Shown here: positions 54,357 through 64,000 of the stretch, piece by piece
Position numbering within the stretch: the stretch's first letter is position 1
Layout: the number at the start of each line of letters is the position of its first letter
Assembly (NCBI GenBank): GCA_963700495.1
Contig: CAVOXT010000003.1
Location: forward strand, 124,001 to 188,000
DNA length: 64,000 bases
Source of the DNA: JACCTU01 sp963700495
GTDB lineage: Bacteria; Actinomycetota; Thermoleophilia; Gaiellales; Gaiellaceae
Reading direction: 5' to 3'
The notes under the pieces: model-generated
The model's input: the letters and a program-made list of their open reading frames with translations, nothing else
Told to the model about the DNA's origin: nothing
Database searches by the model: none
Made by a program: the position numbers and the translations under genes

Positions 54357-55625
54357 GTGGCCGTCGCTCCCCGTCGCAGGCTCTACGAGGGGACGCGGAT
54401 TCCCTTCCCGACCCCGACCGTGCTCGCGGTCACGGACGACGCGCGCGACCAGGGCGACATCCTCCAGATCAACTTCGGGCCGAACCACCCGTCCACTCAC
54501 GGCGTCCTGCGGCTGATCGTCGACCTGGACGGCGAGGAGGTCGTCGGGCTCTCCGCGGTGATCGGCTATCTGCACACCGGATTCGAGAAGTCGATGGAGC
54601 AGAAGACGTGGTGGAAGGGGATCACGTATCCGGCGCGGATCGACTACGTCGGATACCAGAACAACGAGCTCGTCTTCGTGCTCGCGATCGAGAAGCTGCT
54701 CGAGCTCGAGGTCCCCGAGAAGGCGACGTGGATGCGGATGCTGCTCTGCGAGCTGAACCGGATCCACTCGCACCTCATCTATCTCGGCACCGGCGCGCTC
54801 GAGCTGGGCGCGATCTCGATGTTCTGGTACTGCTTTCGCGAGCGCGACCTGATCCTCGACCTGTTCGAGCTGGTGGCCGGGACGCGCATGCACACCCGCT
54901 ACTTCCAGGCCGGAGGACTCGCCGAGGACATCCCGTCCGGCTTCTTCCCCGAGTGCCGCAAGTTCGCCGAGTGGATGCCGAAGGCGGTCGACGACTACGA
55001 GGCGCTGCTCTCGCAGAACGAGATCTGGCTCGAGCGGACGAAGGGGATCGGGCTGCTGTCGGCGGAGGACGCGCTCGCGCTCGGACAGTCGGGGCCGATC
55101 CTGCGCGCGTCGGGGGTCGAGTGGGACCTGCGAAAGGCGGAGCCGTACCTGGCGTACGACCAGGTGCACTTCGGCGTGCCCGTGTACGGCGGGGGCGACG
55201 TCTACGACCGCTACAAGGTGCGTGTCGACGAGATGCGCGAGTCGGCAACCATCGTCGCGCAGTGCCTCGACCGGCTCGAGGAGATGGAGGGCGAGCCGTG
55301 GATCGCCGACGACCGCAAGGTCGTGCTGCCGCCGCGCCACGAGCTGCACACGTCGATGGAGTCGCTCATCCACCACTTCAAGATCGTCACCGAGGGCTAC
55401 CGGGTGCCCGAGGGCGAGGTCTACGTCGCGATCGAGTCGCCGCGCGGCGAGTCCGGCTGCTACGTCGTCTCCGACGGCGGCTCCAGGCCGTGGCGCGTCA
55501 AGTTCCGCGCCCCGTCGTTCGTCGCGCTCGAGGCCACCGCGACGTGCATGTCGAACGCCTACGTCGCAGACCTGATCGCGATCGTCGGGTCGCTCGACTC
55601 GGTCATGGGGGACACCGACCGTTGA
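54357..55625 (+). CDS. nuoD: NADH-quinone oxidoreductase subunit D
   Basis: 422 residues from GTG 54357. The 49-kDa quinone-pocket subunit shows NFGPNHPSTHGVLRLIVDLD, IGYLHTGFEKSMEQKTW, and the C-terminal GESGCYVVSDGGSRPWRVKF and RAPSF. An N-terminal segment of about 35 residues precedes the conserved start. The TGA overlaps the TTG of nuoE. Confidence 0.97.
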   Translation: MAVAPRRRLYEGTRIPFPTPTVLAVTDDARDQGDILQINFGPNHPSTHGVLRLIVDLDGEEVVGLSAVIGYLHTGFEKSMEQKTWWKGITYPARIDYVGYQNNELVFVLAIEKLLELEVPEKATWMRMLLCELNRIHSHLIYLGTGALELGAISMFWYCFRERDLILDLFELVAGTRMHTRYFQAGGLAEDIPSGFFPECRKFAEWMPKAVDDYEALLSQNEIWLERTKGIGLLSAEDALALGQSGPILRASGVEWDLRKAEPYLAYDQVHFGVPVYGGGDVYDRYKVRVDEMRESATIVAQCLDRLEEMEGEPWIADDRKVVLPPRHELHTSMESLIHHFKIVTEGYRVPEGEVYVAIESPRGESGCYVVSDGGSRPWRVKFRAPSFVALEATATCMSNAYVADLIAIVGSLDSVMGDTDR

Positions 55626-56096
55626 CAACCGTCGAAGATCCTTCGGACTTTCGCCGGCAGGTAGCGGAAGTCGCGAGTCAATATCCCGACAGCCGATCGG
55701 CTGTGCTCCCTGCGCTGCGGCTCGCCCAGGAGTGGCGCGGTCACCTGGACCGCGAGGCGTTCCGAGAGGTGGCGCTCGCGCTCGACCTCTCGCCCGCGTA
55801 CTGCCAGGCGGTCGCGAGCTTCTACGACATGTTCCACCTCGCGCCCGTCGGCAGGCACCTGGTGGAGGTCTGCACGAACGTGTCGTGCGCGCTCGTCGGC
55901 GCGCAGCAGGTGCTGGAGGCGTTCGAGTCGGAGCTCGGCGTGCGTGCGGGCGGCACGACCGACGACGGCGAGTTCACGCTGCGCACGGTCGAGTGTGCGG
56001 GCGGCTGCGGGTGGGGGACGGTCGTCGCGGTCGACCATCGCTACCGCGAGCCGGTCCTGCCCGACGACGTGCCCGCGATCGTCGAGGAGCTTCGCA

Positions 56097-56107
<11 letters not shown>
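55622..56107 (+). CDS. nuoE: NADH-quinone oxidoreductase subunit E
   Basis: 161 residues from TTG 55622. The thioredoxin-like [2Fe-2S] subunit has its four cysteines in VEVCTNVSCALVGA and VECAGGCGWGTV. It partners with NuoF in the NADH-oxidising tip. The stop overlaps nuoF by 11 bases. Confidence 0.95.
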
Positions 56108-57390
<1,283 letters not shown>

Positions 57391-57404
<14 letters not shown>

Positions 57405-59371
57405 GCTCGTCACCGTCGTCGTCGACGACCGTGAGATTCAGGTGCCGAAGGGCACCGGCCTCGTCGAGACGGCGCTCGCGGCCGGGGTCGAGATCCCCGT
57501 CTTCTGCTACGAGCCCCGGCTCGGCGCCCCAGTCGGAGCGTGCCGTATGTGCCTGATCGAGATCGAGGGAATGCCGAAGCTCCAGGCCGGCTGCACGATG
57601 ACCGCGCAGGACGGCATGGTCGTCCGGACCGCGCAGACCTCCGAGAAGGCCGCCGAGGGACAGAACGCGACGCTCGAGTTCATCCTCGTCAACCACCCGC
57701 TCGACTGCCCGGTCTGCGACAAGGGCGGCGAGTGTCCGCTGCAGGACCTGACGTTCCGCTACGGGCCGGGGCGCACTCGGATGACGTTCGACAAGCTGAC
57801 GACCGAGAAGCCGATCCCGATCTCGCCGCACATCGCGCTCGACCGCGAGCGCTGCATCCTCTGCTACCGCTGCACGCGTTTCTCCGAAGACGTGGCGGAG
57901 GACGGCGAGCTCGTCGCGATCAACAGAGGCGCAAGCACGGAGATCGCGACGTTCGAGGACGAGCCGTACCGCGATCGGTTCTCCGGCAACGTGATCGAGC
58001 TCTGCCCGGTCGGTGCACTCACGTCGACCGAGTACCGCTTCGAGGGGCGACCCTGGGAGATCCAGAGCGTGCAGTCGGTGTGCGGGCTCTGCCCCGTCGG
58101 CTGCAACATCAGCGTGACGACGCGCGAGGGGAAGGTGAAGCGGATCCTCTCGCGGAACCACCCCGAGATCGACGAGGGCTGGCTGTGCGACAAGGGGCGC
58201 TTCGCGTTCCCGGCGCTGCGCGCGACGGACCGCATCGTCGATCCTCTCCGCCGCGTCCGGCGCCGCGGCTTCGGCGAGGTCTCGTGGGACGAGGCGGTCG
58301 CCGAGGCAGAGCGACTGCTCGCGCGAGGCGGGCTCCGACGTGGTCGTCGCGCTCTCCGGTACCGAGACGAACGAGCTCGCGTACGGGCTCGCGAAGCTCG
58401 CCGCCGCGGTCGGCGGGACCGTCGTGCTGCCGGAGCAGGATCCGCAGCCGCTCGGACGACCGCTCTCCGACCTCGCGCACGCGTCAGCCGTCGCCGTCGA
58501 GGACGACGTGCCGCTCGAGGAGTCGGCGCCGGTCGCTGACCTGTGGGTCAGACAGGGTCGACGGAACGGGGCCGCGGGCGAGGAGATCTCCGTGCGCGTG
58601 CCGCGCACGCCGAACGGGATCGGCGTCGCCCACGCGGTGGCGCGTGCCGGGGCGAACGCAAGTAACAGTCTGTTACTTGGCTCACCGGCCCTCGTGCTCG
58701 TCTCGGGGGACGAGGCGGCGGCCGACCCGGCCCTGCGCGAGCTGGTCGAAGGAGCCGGGTCCGTGATCGCCGTGACGATGTTCCAGGGGCTCGTCGTCGG
58801 CTGGGCCGACCTCGTCCTGCCCGGCACGAGCTACCTCGAGCGAGACGGCTCGATGACGAACATGGAGGGGCGCGTACAGCGGCTGCGGCGCGCGGTGATC
58901 CCGCCCGGGCCGGACGAGCTCGCCTGGCTGGCGAAGCTCGCCGGGAGCTTCGGCGTCGAGCTCTCGCCCCACGCGTCGCTCGTGTACGAGGAGCTGTTCG
59001 GCGAAGCGTTCGACGCGCTCGGCGAGACGGCCCCGCTGAACGTGTCCGCTCCGGACCCGACCGGTGCCAGGCACCTGCCAGGTCCGAAGGGGACTCGTTT
59101 GGTTCGGTACCGGCCGCTCTTCTCCGGGCCGCTCGTCGAGCGCGTCCCGAAGTTCGACTTCCAGCGGCCGAACGGCGAGGCCGAGGTGTCGTACGACGAC
59201 GCGAGGCGGCTCGGACTGCGCGACGGCGACACGATCGCCCTGCGCACCAACGGCACGACCGCGGAGCTTCGCGCGCGGCTCCGCCGCGGGCTCGAGGCCG
59301 GCGTCGTGCTGGTGCCGGAAGGCGCGGCGGACCAGCTGACGCCCGGCCCGGTGGAGGTGGCGCCCGCGTGA
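57391..59371 (+). CDS. nuoG: NADH-quinone oxidoreductase subunit G (one insertion; contains palindrome copy 3)
   Basis: ATG 57391 to TGA 59371, 659 residues after removing one base near 58324. N-terminal [2Fe-2S] cysteines are in FCYEPRLGAPVGACRMC; the N4/N5 sites are CDKGGECPLQDL and RCILCYRCTRFSEDV; a Mo-bis-MGD-like [4Fe-4S] site reads VCGLCPVGCNI. The C-terminal molybdopterin-like domain (WADLVLPGTSYLERDGSMTN) is shortened. Residues ASNSLLLG in the middle of this domain are encoded by the 21-bp palindrome at 58659-58679. Start overlaps nuoF by 14 bases. Confidence 0.93.
58659..58679. repeat. Palindromic repeat, copy 3 (in-frame inside nuoG)
   Basis: CAAGTAACAG, T, CTGTTACTTG, identical to copy 2. 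The nuoG frame crosses it as GCA AGT AAC AGT CTG TTA CTT GGC, avoiding the TAA that the other frames would meet. Confidence 0.9.
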
Positions 59372-60357
59372 CCGAGGTCTGGTGGATCAGCGCGATCAAG
59401 GCGGTCGTGGTCATCAACCTCGTCCTGCTCTCCTTCGCGTACCTCACGCTGATCGAGCGCAAGCTGCTCGGGCGGATGCAGCTCCGGTACGGCCCGAACA
59501 GGGCCGGCCCGTACGGCCTGCTTCAGCCCATCGCCGACCTCGTCAAGCTGATCCGCAAGGAGAGCTTCTTCCCGGCGGCCGCGATCGACCTGCCGTACAT
59601 CGCAGCGCCGGTCCTGTCGGCGTTCACGGCGCTCGCGGCGTTCGCCGTGATCCCGTGGGGGGGCGGCTGGGAGATCGCCGGCTACGAGGTGACGGGTTAC
59701 GTCATCGACGTGCCGATCGCGCTGCTGCTGATCTTCGCGCTCGGTTCGATCGGCGTCTACGGCTTCATCGTCGGCGGGTGGGCGAGCGAGTCGAAGTACT
59801 CGCTCCTCGGCTCGATGCGCACGTGCGCCCAGCTCGTGAGCTACGAGGTCTCGCTCGCACTCACGGTGCTCGGCGTGATCATGCTGGCCGGCTCGCTCTC
59901 GCTGACCGACATCGTGTTGGAGCAGGAGCGCACGATGTGGTACATCGTCCCGCAGTTCGTCGGCTTCGTGACGTTCTTCATCGCGGGGATCGCCGAGACG
60001 AACCGCGCGCCCTTCGACCTACCCGAGGCCGAGCAGGAGCTCGTCGCCGGCTACCACACTGAGTACTCGGGCATGCGCTGGGGGCTCTTTCAGATGGCCG
60101 AGTACATCAACCTGATCACGCTCTCGGCGCTCACCGTCACGCTCTTTCTCGGCGGCTGGCACTTCTTCTGGCTCGACTGGCTCGGGCCGGTCTGGTTCGT
60201 GCTCAAGCTCGCGATCGTCCTGTTCCTCTTCATCTGGCTGCGCGCGACGTACCCGCGGCTTCGCTACGACCAGCTGATGTCGTTCGGCTGGAAGGTGCTG
60301 CTGCCGGTCGCGACGATCAACGCGGTCGTGACGGCGATCCTGGTGGTGGCGCTGTGA
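59368..60357 (+). CDS. nuoH: NADH-quinone oxidoreductase subunit H
   Basis: 329 residues from GTG 59368, eight membrane helices. Signatures are LLGRMQLRYGPNRAGPYGLL and the quinone-tunnel loop AGIAETNRAPFDLPEAEQEL followed by VAGYHTEYSGMRWGLFQMAE. NuoH forms the quinone chamber with NuoB and NuoD. It overlaps nuoG and nuoI by four bases each. Confidence 0.97.
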   Translation: MTEVWWISAIKAVVVINLVLLSFAYLTLIERKLLGRMQLRYGPNRAGPYGLLQPIADLVKLIRKESFFPAAAIDLPYIAAPVLSAFTALAAFAVIPWGGGWEIAGYEVTGYVIDVPIALLLIFALGSIGVYGFIVGGWASESKYSLLGSMRTCAQLVSYEVSLALTVLGVIMLAGSLSLTDIVLEQERTMWYIVPQFVGFVTFFIAGIAETNRAPFDLPEAEQELVAGYHTEYSGMRWGLFQMAEYINLITLSALTVTLFLGGWHFFWLDWLGPVWFVLKLAIVLFLFIWLRATYPRLRYDQLMSFGWKVLLPVATINAVVTAILVVAL

Positions 60358-60851
60358 GTCCGCAGCCCTTCTCGACGCTCAAGGGCTTCGGCGTCACGTT
60401 CAAGCAGATCTTCAAGAAGCCGCTCACACAGCAGTACCCCGAGTACAAGCGCCCGGTCTACCCGCGCTTCCGGGGCCGCCACCGGCTCAACCGCTACGAG
60501 AACGGACTCGAGAAGTGCGTCGGGTGCTCGCTCTGCGCGGCGGCCTGCCCCGCGGACTGCATCCGAGTCGTCGCCGAGGAGAACACGCCGGAGAACCGCG
60601 TCTCTCCGGGCGAGCGGTACGCGCGCATCTACGAGATCAACATGTCGCGCTGCATCTTCTGCGGCTACTGCGAGCTGGCGTGCCCCTTCGACGCGATCAC
60701 CCTCGGCAACGAGTTCGAGATCTCCGAGTACTCGCGCGACGACCTGATCTACACGAAGGACATGCTGCTGGCGGAGCCGGTCAAGAGGGTGCCCGTCGCG
60801 GACGCCGAGCTGTACGACACGCCCGTCCCCTACTACAAGACGAACGCGTAG
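60354..60851 (+). CDS. nuoI: NADH-quinone oxidoreductase subunit I
   Basis: 165 residues from GTG 60354. Two [4Fe-4S] ferredoxin motifs are present: CVGCSLCAAACPADC and CIFCGYCELACPFDAI, carrying clusters N6a and N6b. It relays electrons along the hydrophilic arm to NuoB. The tail ends PYYKTNA. Confidence 0.97.
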   Translation: MSPQPFSTLKGFGVTFKQIFKKPLTQQYPEYKRPVYPRFRGRHRLNRYENGLEKCVGCSLCAAACPADCIRVVAEENTPENRVSPGERYARIYEINMSRCIFCGYCELACPFDAITLGNEFEISEYSRDDLIYTKDMLLAEPVKRVPVADAELYDTPVPYYKTNA

Positions 60852-60853
60852 AG

Positions 60854-61399
60854 ATGGACGCCGGCAACGTCGTCGTCTGGATCGTCTGGTTCCTGGCCGC
60901 GTTCGGGTGTCTCGGCTCGGGCGTCGCGGTCGTTGCGTTCACGAACCCCTTCTACTCGGCGCTGGCGCTGATCGGGAACCTCGCCTCGCTCGCGGTGCTC
61001 TACCTCCTGCTCTCGGCCGAGTTCGTCGCGGCGGCGCAGGTGCTCGTGTACGCAGGAGCGGTGATGGTGATGTTCCTGTTCGTGATCGGCTACCTCGGCG
61101 GCCGCGCCGACGCACCTTGGGCGGGCGGCGCGACGTGGCAGCAGGTCGCCGCGGCCAGCGCGGCCGGAGCGATCCTCGTCGAGGTCGTCGTCGCGGTCGG
61201 GCTCAAGGCCGACGGGCGGCTCTCGTCCGCAGCCCCGATCGACGCGTTCTTCGGCGGGCCTCACCAGATCGGGCGCCTGTTCCTGACCGACCACCTGCTC
61301 GCGTTCGAGATCACGTCGATCGTGCTGCTCGTCGCGGCGGTCGGCGGCGTCATCCTCGGCGCACATGCGCGCCGGTTCTCGGTGGAGGTCGACCGGTAG
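60854..61399 (+). CDS. nuoJ: NADH-quinone oxidoreductase subunit J
   Basis: 181 residues from ATG 60854, five membrane helices. The NuoJ motif AEFVAAAQVLVYAGAVMVMF, then LFVIGYLGG, is exact, and helix 5 (FEITSIVLLVAAVGGVILGA) follows a LFTxH-type LFLTDHLLAF. It belongs to the proton-pumping arm. It lies two bases after nuoI. Confidence 0.95.
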   Translation: MDAGNVVVWIVWFLAAFGCLGSGVAVVAFTNPFYSALALIGNLASLAVLYLLLSAEFVAAAQVLVYAGAVMVMFLFVIGYLGGRADAPWAGGATWQQVAAASAAGAILVEVVVAVGLKADGRLSSAAPIDAFFGGPHQIGRLFLTDHLLAFEITSIVLLVAAVGGVILGAHARRFSVEVDR

Positions 61400-61401
61400 A
61401 C

Positions 61402-61704
61402 GGACCCGACGTCACCTGGTACCTCGTCGTCTCGGCGCTGCTGTTCACGATCGGCGCGCTCGGTGTGCTCGTTCGCCGCAGCCCGCTGATCGTCTTGCTC
61501 TCGCTGGAGATCATGCTCAACGGGTCGAACCTGGCGCTGATCGCGTTCTCCCGCCATCAGGGGACGGGCACCGGTCAGATCTTCGCCCTCACGGTCATGG
61601 CGGTCGCCGCTTCTGAGGTCGTCGTCGGCCTCGGGTTGATCGTCGCGATGTCGCACCGCCGCCTTCCTCTCGACGTCGACCGGATGACGAGCCTGCGCGG
61701 ATGA
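61402..61704 (+). CDS. nuoK: NADH-quinone oxidoreductase subunit K (start codon not visible)
   Basis: About 100 residues with three membrane helices: VTWYLVVSALLFTIGALGVL, IVLLSLEIMLNGSNLALIAF with the proton-channel Glu, and FALTVMAVAASEVVVGLGLI. The length fits NuoK. However, no ATG, GTG or TTG is in frame between the nuoJ stop and the first helix. The given start is approximate and a substitution or indel just upstream is likely. The stop overlaps nuoL (ATGA). Confidence 0.88.
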   Translation, partial: GPDVTWYLVVSALLFTIGALGVLVRRSPLIVLLSLEIMLNGSNLALIAFSRHQGTGTGQIFALTVMAVAASEVVVGLGLIVAMSHRRLPLDVDRMTSLRG

Positions 61705-63590
61705 TCGCGGCCACCGGCTGGATCTGCGTGGTCTCGCCGCTCGCCGGTGCGATCCTGATCACGCTCGCCGGCGACCGACTCTCGCGCCGCGGCGCCGGCT
61801 ACCTCGCGACGACCTCGACCTTCGTGGCCTTCGGGGCTGCGGTGGTCGGCTTCATCAGCATGCTCGGCGAGCACCCCGACGAGCGCGAGCACATCACGAC
61901 GGCATGGACGTGGCTCAAGGCGGGCGACTTCGAAGCCGGCCTCAGCCTCCTCGTCGACCCGCTGAGCATGCTGATGATGCTGATCGTCTCCGGCGTCGGC
62001 TCGCTGATCGTCGCCTACTCGATCGGCTACATGGACGGCGAGGACGAGGAGCGCCGGTACTTCGCTTATATGGCGTTCTTCGTCTTCTCGATGCTGCTGC
62101 TCGTCGAGAGCGCGAACCTCGTGCTGCTGCTCGCGGGCTGGGGTCTCGTCGGCCTCGCGTCGTACCTGCTGATCGGCTTCCACCACGAGCGGCCGTCGGC
62201 CGTCTCCGCCGCGAAGAAGGCGTTCGTGATGAACGCGGTCGGCGACGCGACGATGGCGCTCGCGATCTTCCTCCTCTTCTGGCAGACCGGTGTCGTCGAC
62301 TTCGCCGGCGTGTTCGAGCGAGTGGACGGGCTCTCAGAGACCGTCGTCACGCTCGCGGCACTCGGACTGCTCGGCGGCGCGGTCGCGAAGTCGGCGCAGA
62401 TTCCACTGCAGACGTGGCTCCCTGACGCCATGGAGGGCCCGACGCCGGTCAGCGCGCTGATCCACGCCGCGACGATGGTGACCGCCGGCGTCTACCTGCT
62501 CGTCCGGCTGAACCCGATCTACGAGGCCGCCGAGTTCGTGCAGCACTTCGCCGCTGCCCTCGGCGCGATCACGCTGCTTCTCGCCGGCCTGATCGCGCTC
62601 GTGCAGACCGACATCAAGCGCGTGATCGCCTATTCGACGATGTCGCAGATCGGCTACATGTTCCTGGCCGCGGGCATCGCGGCGTACGGGAACGGGATGT
62701 TCCACCTGATGACGCACGCGTTCTTCAAGGCGCTGCTCTTCCTCTCCGCCGGGATCGTCATCCACGCGCTCGCGGGCGAGCAGGATATGCGGAACATGGG
62801 CGGCCTGCGCGACGCGCTGCCGCGCACGTACTGGGCGATGCTGATCGGCGGGCTCGCGCTCGCCGGAATCTTCCCGCTCTCGGGCTTCTGGTCGAAGGAC
62901 TCGATCCTCGCTTCGGCGCTCGCAGCGGGAACCTACGGCCAGATCCTCTTCGTCGCCGGGCTGATCGGCACGTTCCTGACCGGGCTCTACACGTTCCGCA
63001 TGATCTTTCTCGTCTGGGGCGGCGAGCGCTCGCCCCACGCACGTGAGCACCTGCACGACACGAGCCACGGCGAAGCGCCGTTCTCGATGGGCGCGGCGGT
63101 CGCGGTGCTGACGGTGCTCTCCGTGATCGGCGGCTGGCTTCAGATCCCCGGCGTCTGGGACCCGTTCGCCGAATGGCTGGAGCCGGTCGCGCCGCCGGGC
63201 GTCGAGCCGTCCGTGCTCCAGGACTGGGTCACGTCGGTCGTCGCGGTCACCGTCGCGCTCACCGGGATCTGGCTCGCCTGGGCGATCTACGCGAAGGGCC
63301 GCATCCAGGTCCCTCGAGCGGCCTTCGCACGGCAGGTGCTCGAGCACAAGTTCTACTTCGACGAGCTCTACGACCTGCTCTTCTACCGGCCCACCGTCGC
63401 GATCGCGCAGGCGCTCCAGCGCGGCGTCGAGGAGCCGCTCGTGACCGGCTCGATCGAGGCGACGGCGAGCGGCGCCCAGGAGGCCGGGCGCGCGGCCACG
63501 CTCGTGCAGAGCGGCTACCTCCGCAACTACGCGCTCGCGCTGATGACCGGCCTGGCGGTCCTCGCTGTCGTCTTCGTGGCCCTGCGATGA
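61701..63590 (+). CDS. nuoL: NADH-quinone oxidoreductase subunit L
   Basis: 629 residues from ATG 61701, an antiporter-like pump subunit with about 15 membrane helices. Motifs are FVMNAVGDATMALAIFLLFW, SAQIPLQTWLPDAMEGPTPV, SALIHAATMVTAGVYLLVRL and HLMTHAFFKALLFLSAGIVI. The C-terminal amphipathic helix region (LEHKFYFDELYDLLFYRPTV) is present. It overlaps nuoM by four bases. Confidence 0.97.
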   Translation: MIAATGWICVVSPLAGAILITLAGDRLSRRGAGYLATTSTFVAFGAAVVGFISMLGEHPDEREHITTAWTWLKAGDFEAGLSLLVDPLSMLMMLIVSGVGSLIVAYSIGYMDGEDEERRYFAYMAFFVFSMLLLVESANLVLLLAGWGLVGLASYLLIGFHHERPSAVSAAKKAFVMNAVGDATMALAIFLLFWQTGVVDFAGVFERVDGLSETVVTLAALGLLGGAVAKSAQIPLQTWLPDAMEGPTPVSALIHAATMVTAGVYLLVRLNPIYEAAEFVQHFAAALGAITLLLAGLIALVQTDIKRVIAYSTMSQIGYMFLAAGIAAYGNGMFHLMTHAFFKALLFLSAGIVIHALAGEQDMRNMGGLRDALPRTYWAMLIGGLALAGIFPLSGFWSKDSILASALAAGTYGQILFVAGLIGTFLTGLYTFRMIFLVWGGERSPHAREHLHDTSHGEAPFSMGAAVAVLTVLSVIGGWLQIPGVWDPFAEWLEPVAPPGVEPSVLQDWVTSVVAVTVALTGIWLAWAIYAKGRIQVPRAAFARQVLEHKFYFDELYDLLFYRPTVAIAQALQRGVEEPLVTGSIEATASGAQEAGRAATLVQSGYLRNYALALMTGLAVLAVVFVALR

Positions 63591-64000
63591 GCGGCTGGCT
63601 CACCACCACGCTGATCATCTTGCCGCTCGCCGCAGGCCTGATGCTCTGGGTGCTTCCGTGGTCCGAGCTCTGGGCGGGCTCGATCGCCACGCTCGTCGCA
63701 CTCGTCGAGGTCGGGCTCTGGATCCTCGCGCTGCTCGACTTCGACTTCCAGGCCGCCGGGCTCCAGGGCGAACAGCAGCACGAGTGGTTCAGCGACCTCG
63801 GCATCTCGTACCACGTCGGGATGTACGGCTTCTCGCTGTGGCTCGTCGGCCTGACGATCGTCGCGGGGGCGGCGGCGATCGCGTACGCATGGTGGGCCGG
63901 ACGCGTGCACGCGCGGGCGTACTTCGGGCTGATGCTGTTCCTCGTCGGCGCGGTCGTCGGTGTCTTCACCGCACAGGACCTCGTCCTCTTCTACGCCTTC
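63587..64000 (+). CDS. nuoM: NADH-quinone oxidoreductase subunit M (3' end outside window)
   Basis: ATG 63587, open to the window edge (138 codons). The start MSGWLTTTLIILPLAAGLML, HEWFSDLGISYHVGMYGFSL and TAQDLVLFYAF match the first helices of the NuoM antiporter-like subunit. nuoN is expected next. Position after nuoL and the four-base overlap support the call. Confidence 0.94.
   Translation, partial: MSGWLTTTLIILPLAAGLMLWVLPWSELWAGSIATLVALVEVGLWILALLDFDFQAAGLQGEQQHEWFSDLGISYHVGMYGFSLWLVGLTIVAGAAAIAYAWWAGRVHARAYFGLMLFLVGAVVGVFTAQDLVLFYAF

Overview
The window is high-GC bacterial DNA with GTG, TTG and ATG starts, very tight gene packing and many 1-4 base stop/start overlaps. A futalosine-type menaquinone gene (mqnD), a type I NADH dehydrogenase operon, a CIRCE-controlled groES-groEL pair, an actinobacterial-style phenylacetate cluster, a BTAD/SARP-type regulator and NarL-type two-component genes point to Actinomycetota. 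The class Thermoleophilia (Gaiellales/Solirubrobacterales) is my best guess, from the style of the genes and not from a search.

Layout. 0-3.6 kb: a partial diacylglycerol kinase, a TetR regulator and, divergent from it, paaABCD with a PaaR-like operator between them. 3.6-7.3 kb (minus): an aminotransferase-cupin-SDR operon with a membrane-anchored TIR protein at its 3' end. 7.4-7.9 kb: a small SelW-like (Rdx) redox gene with an in-frame UGA at the second redox position, then an XRE regulator. 7.9-17.7 kb: three crotonases, an EthD protein, two transporters, an aldehyde dehydrogenase, a 3-oxoadipyl-CoA-type thiolase, mqnD, an ornithine-cyclodeaminase relative and small unknowns. 18-34 kb: a copper amine oxidase, a large secreted protein, a BTAD regulator with a membrane partner, a REC-kinase-kinase-NarL array with two nearly identical kinase genes, and a run of secreted proteins including two paralogous beta-helix proteins. 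34.3-39.2 kb: tRNA-Arg, ygfZ, a molybdopterin oxidoreductase, groESL, and NUDIX and ASCH genes. 39.2-45.9 kb: 2-oxoacid dehydrogenase E1alpha-E1beta-E2 with lipB and lipA nearby, which supply the lipoyl cofactor. 46-52.7 kb: secreted subtilase, fumarase, zinc ribbon, ferredoxin-NADP-type reductase and an A-type iron-sulfur carrier. 52.9-64 kb: nuoABCDEFGHIJKLM, running off the window.

The genes suggest an aerobic heterotroph. Amine oxidase and aldehyde dehydrogenase could feed phenylacetate into the paa pathway, whose acetyl- and succinyl-CoA enter the TCA cycle (fumC). NADH is oxidised by Nuo with menaquinone as likely acceptor. That aromatic-amine route is inference.

About 35-40 genes-breaking indels, almost all single extra bases, interrupt otherwise intact and often essential genes (nuoF three times, nuoG, lipA, aldehyde dehydrogenase, amine oxidase, kinase 1). 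I read these as consensus sequencing errors and annotate the repaired genes, giving approximate break points. The most unusual biological signals are the putative UGA-containing SelW-like gene, a 21-23 bp perfect palindrome in three copies (one in-frame inside nuoG, one forming stop codons on both strands), the TIR-membrane-beta-sandwich protein, an SDR lacking its YxxxK motif, a tRNA-Arg with anticodon GCG, and the tandem kinases.
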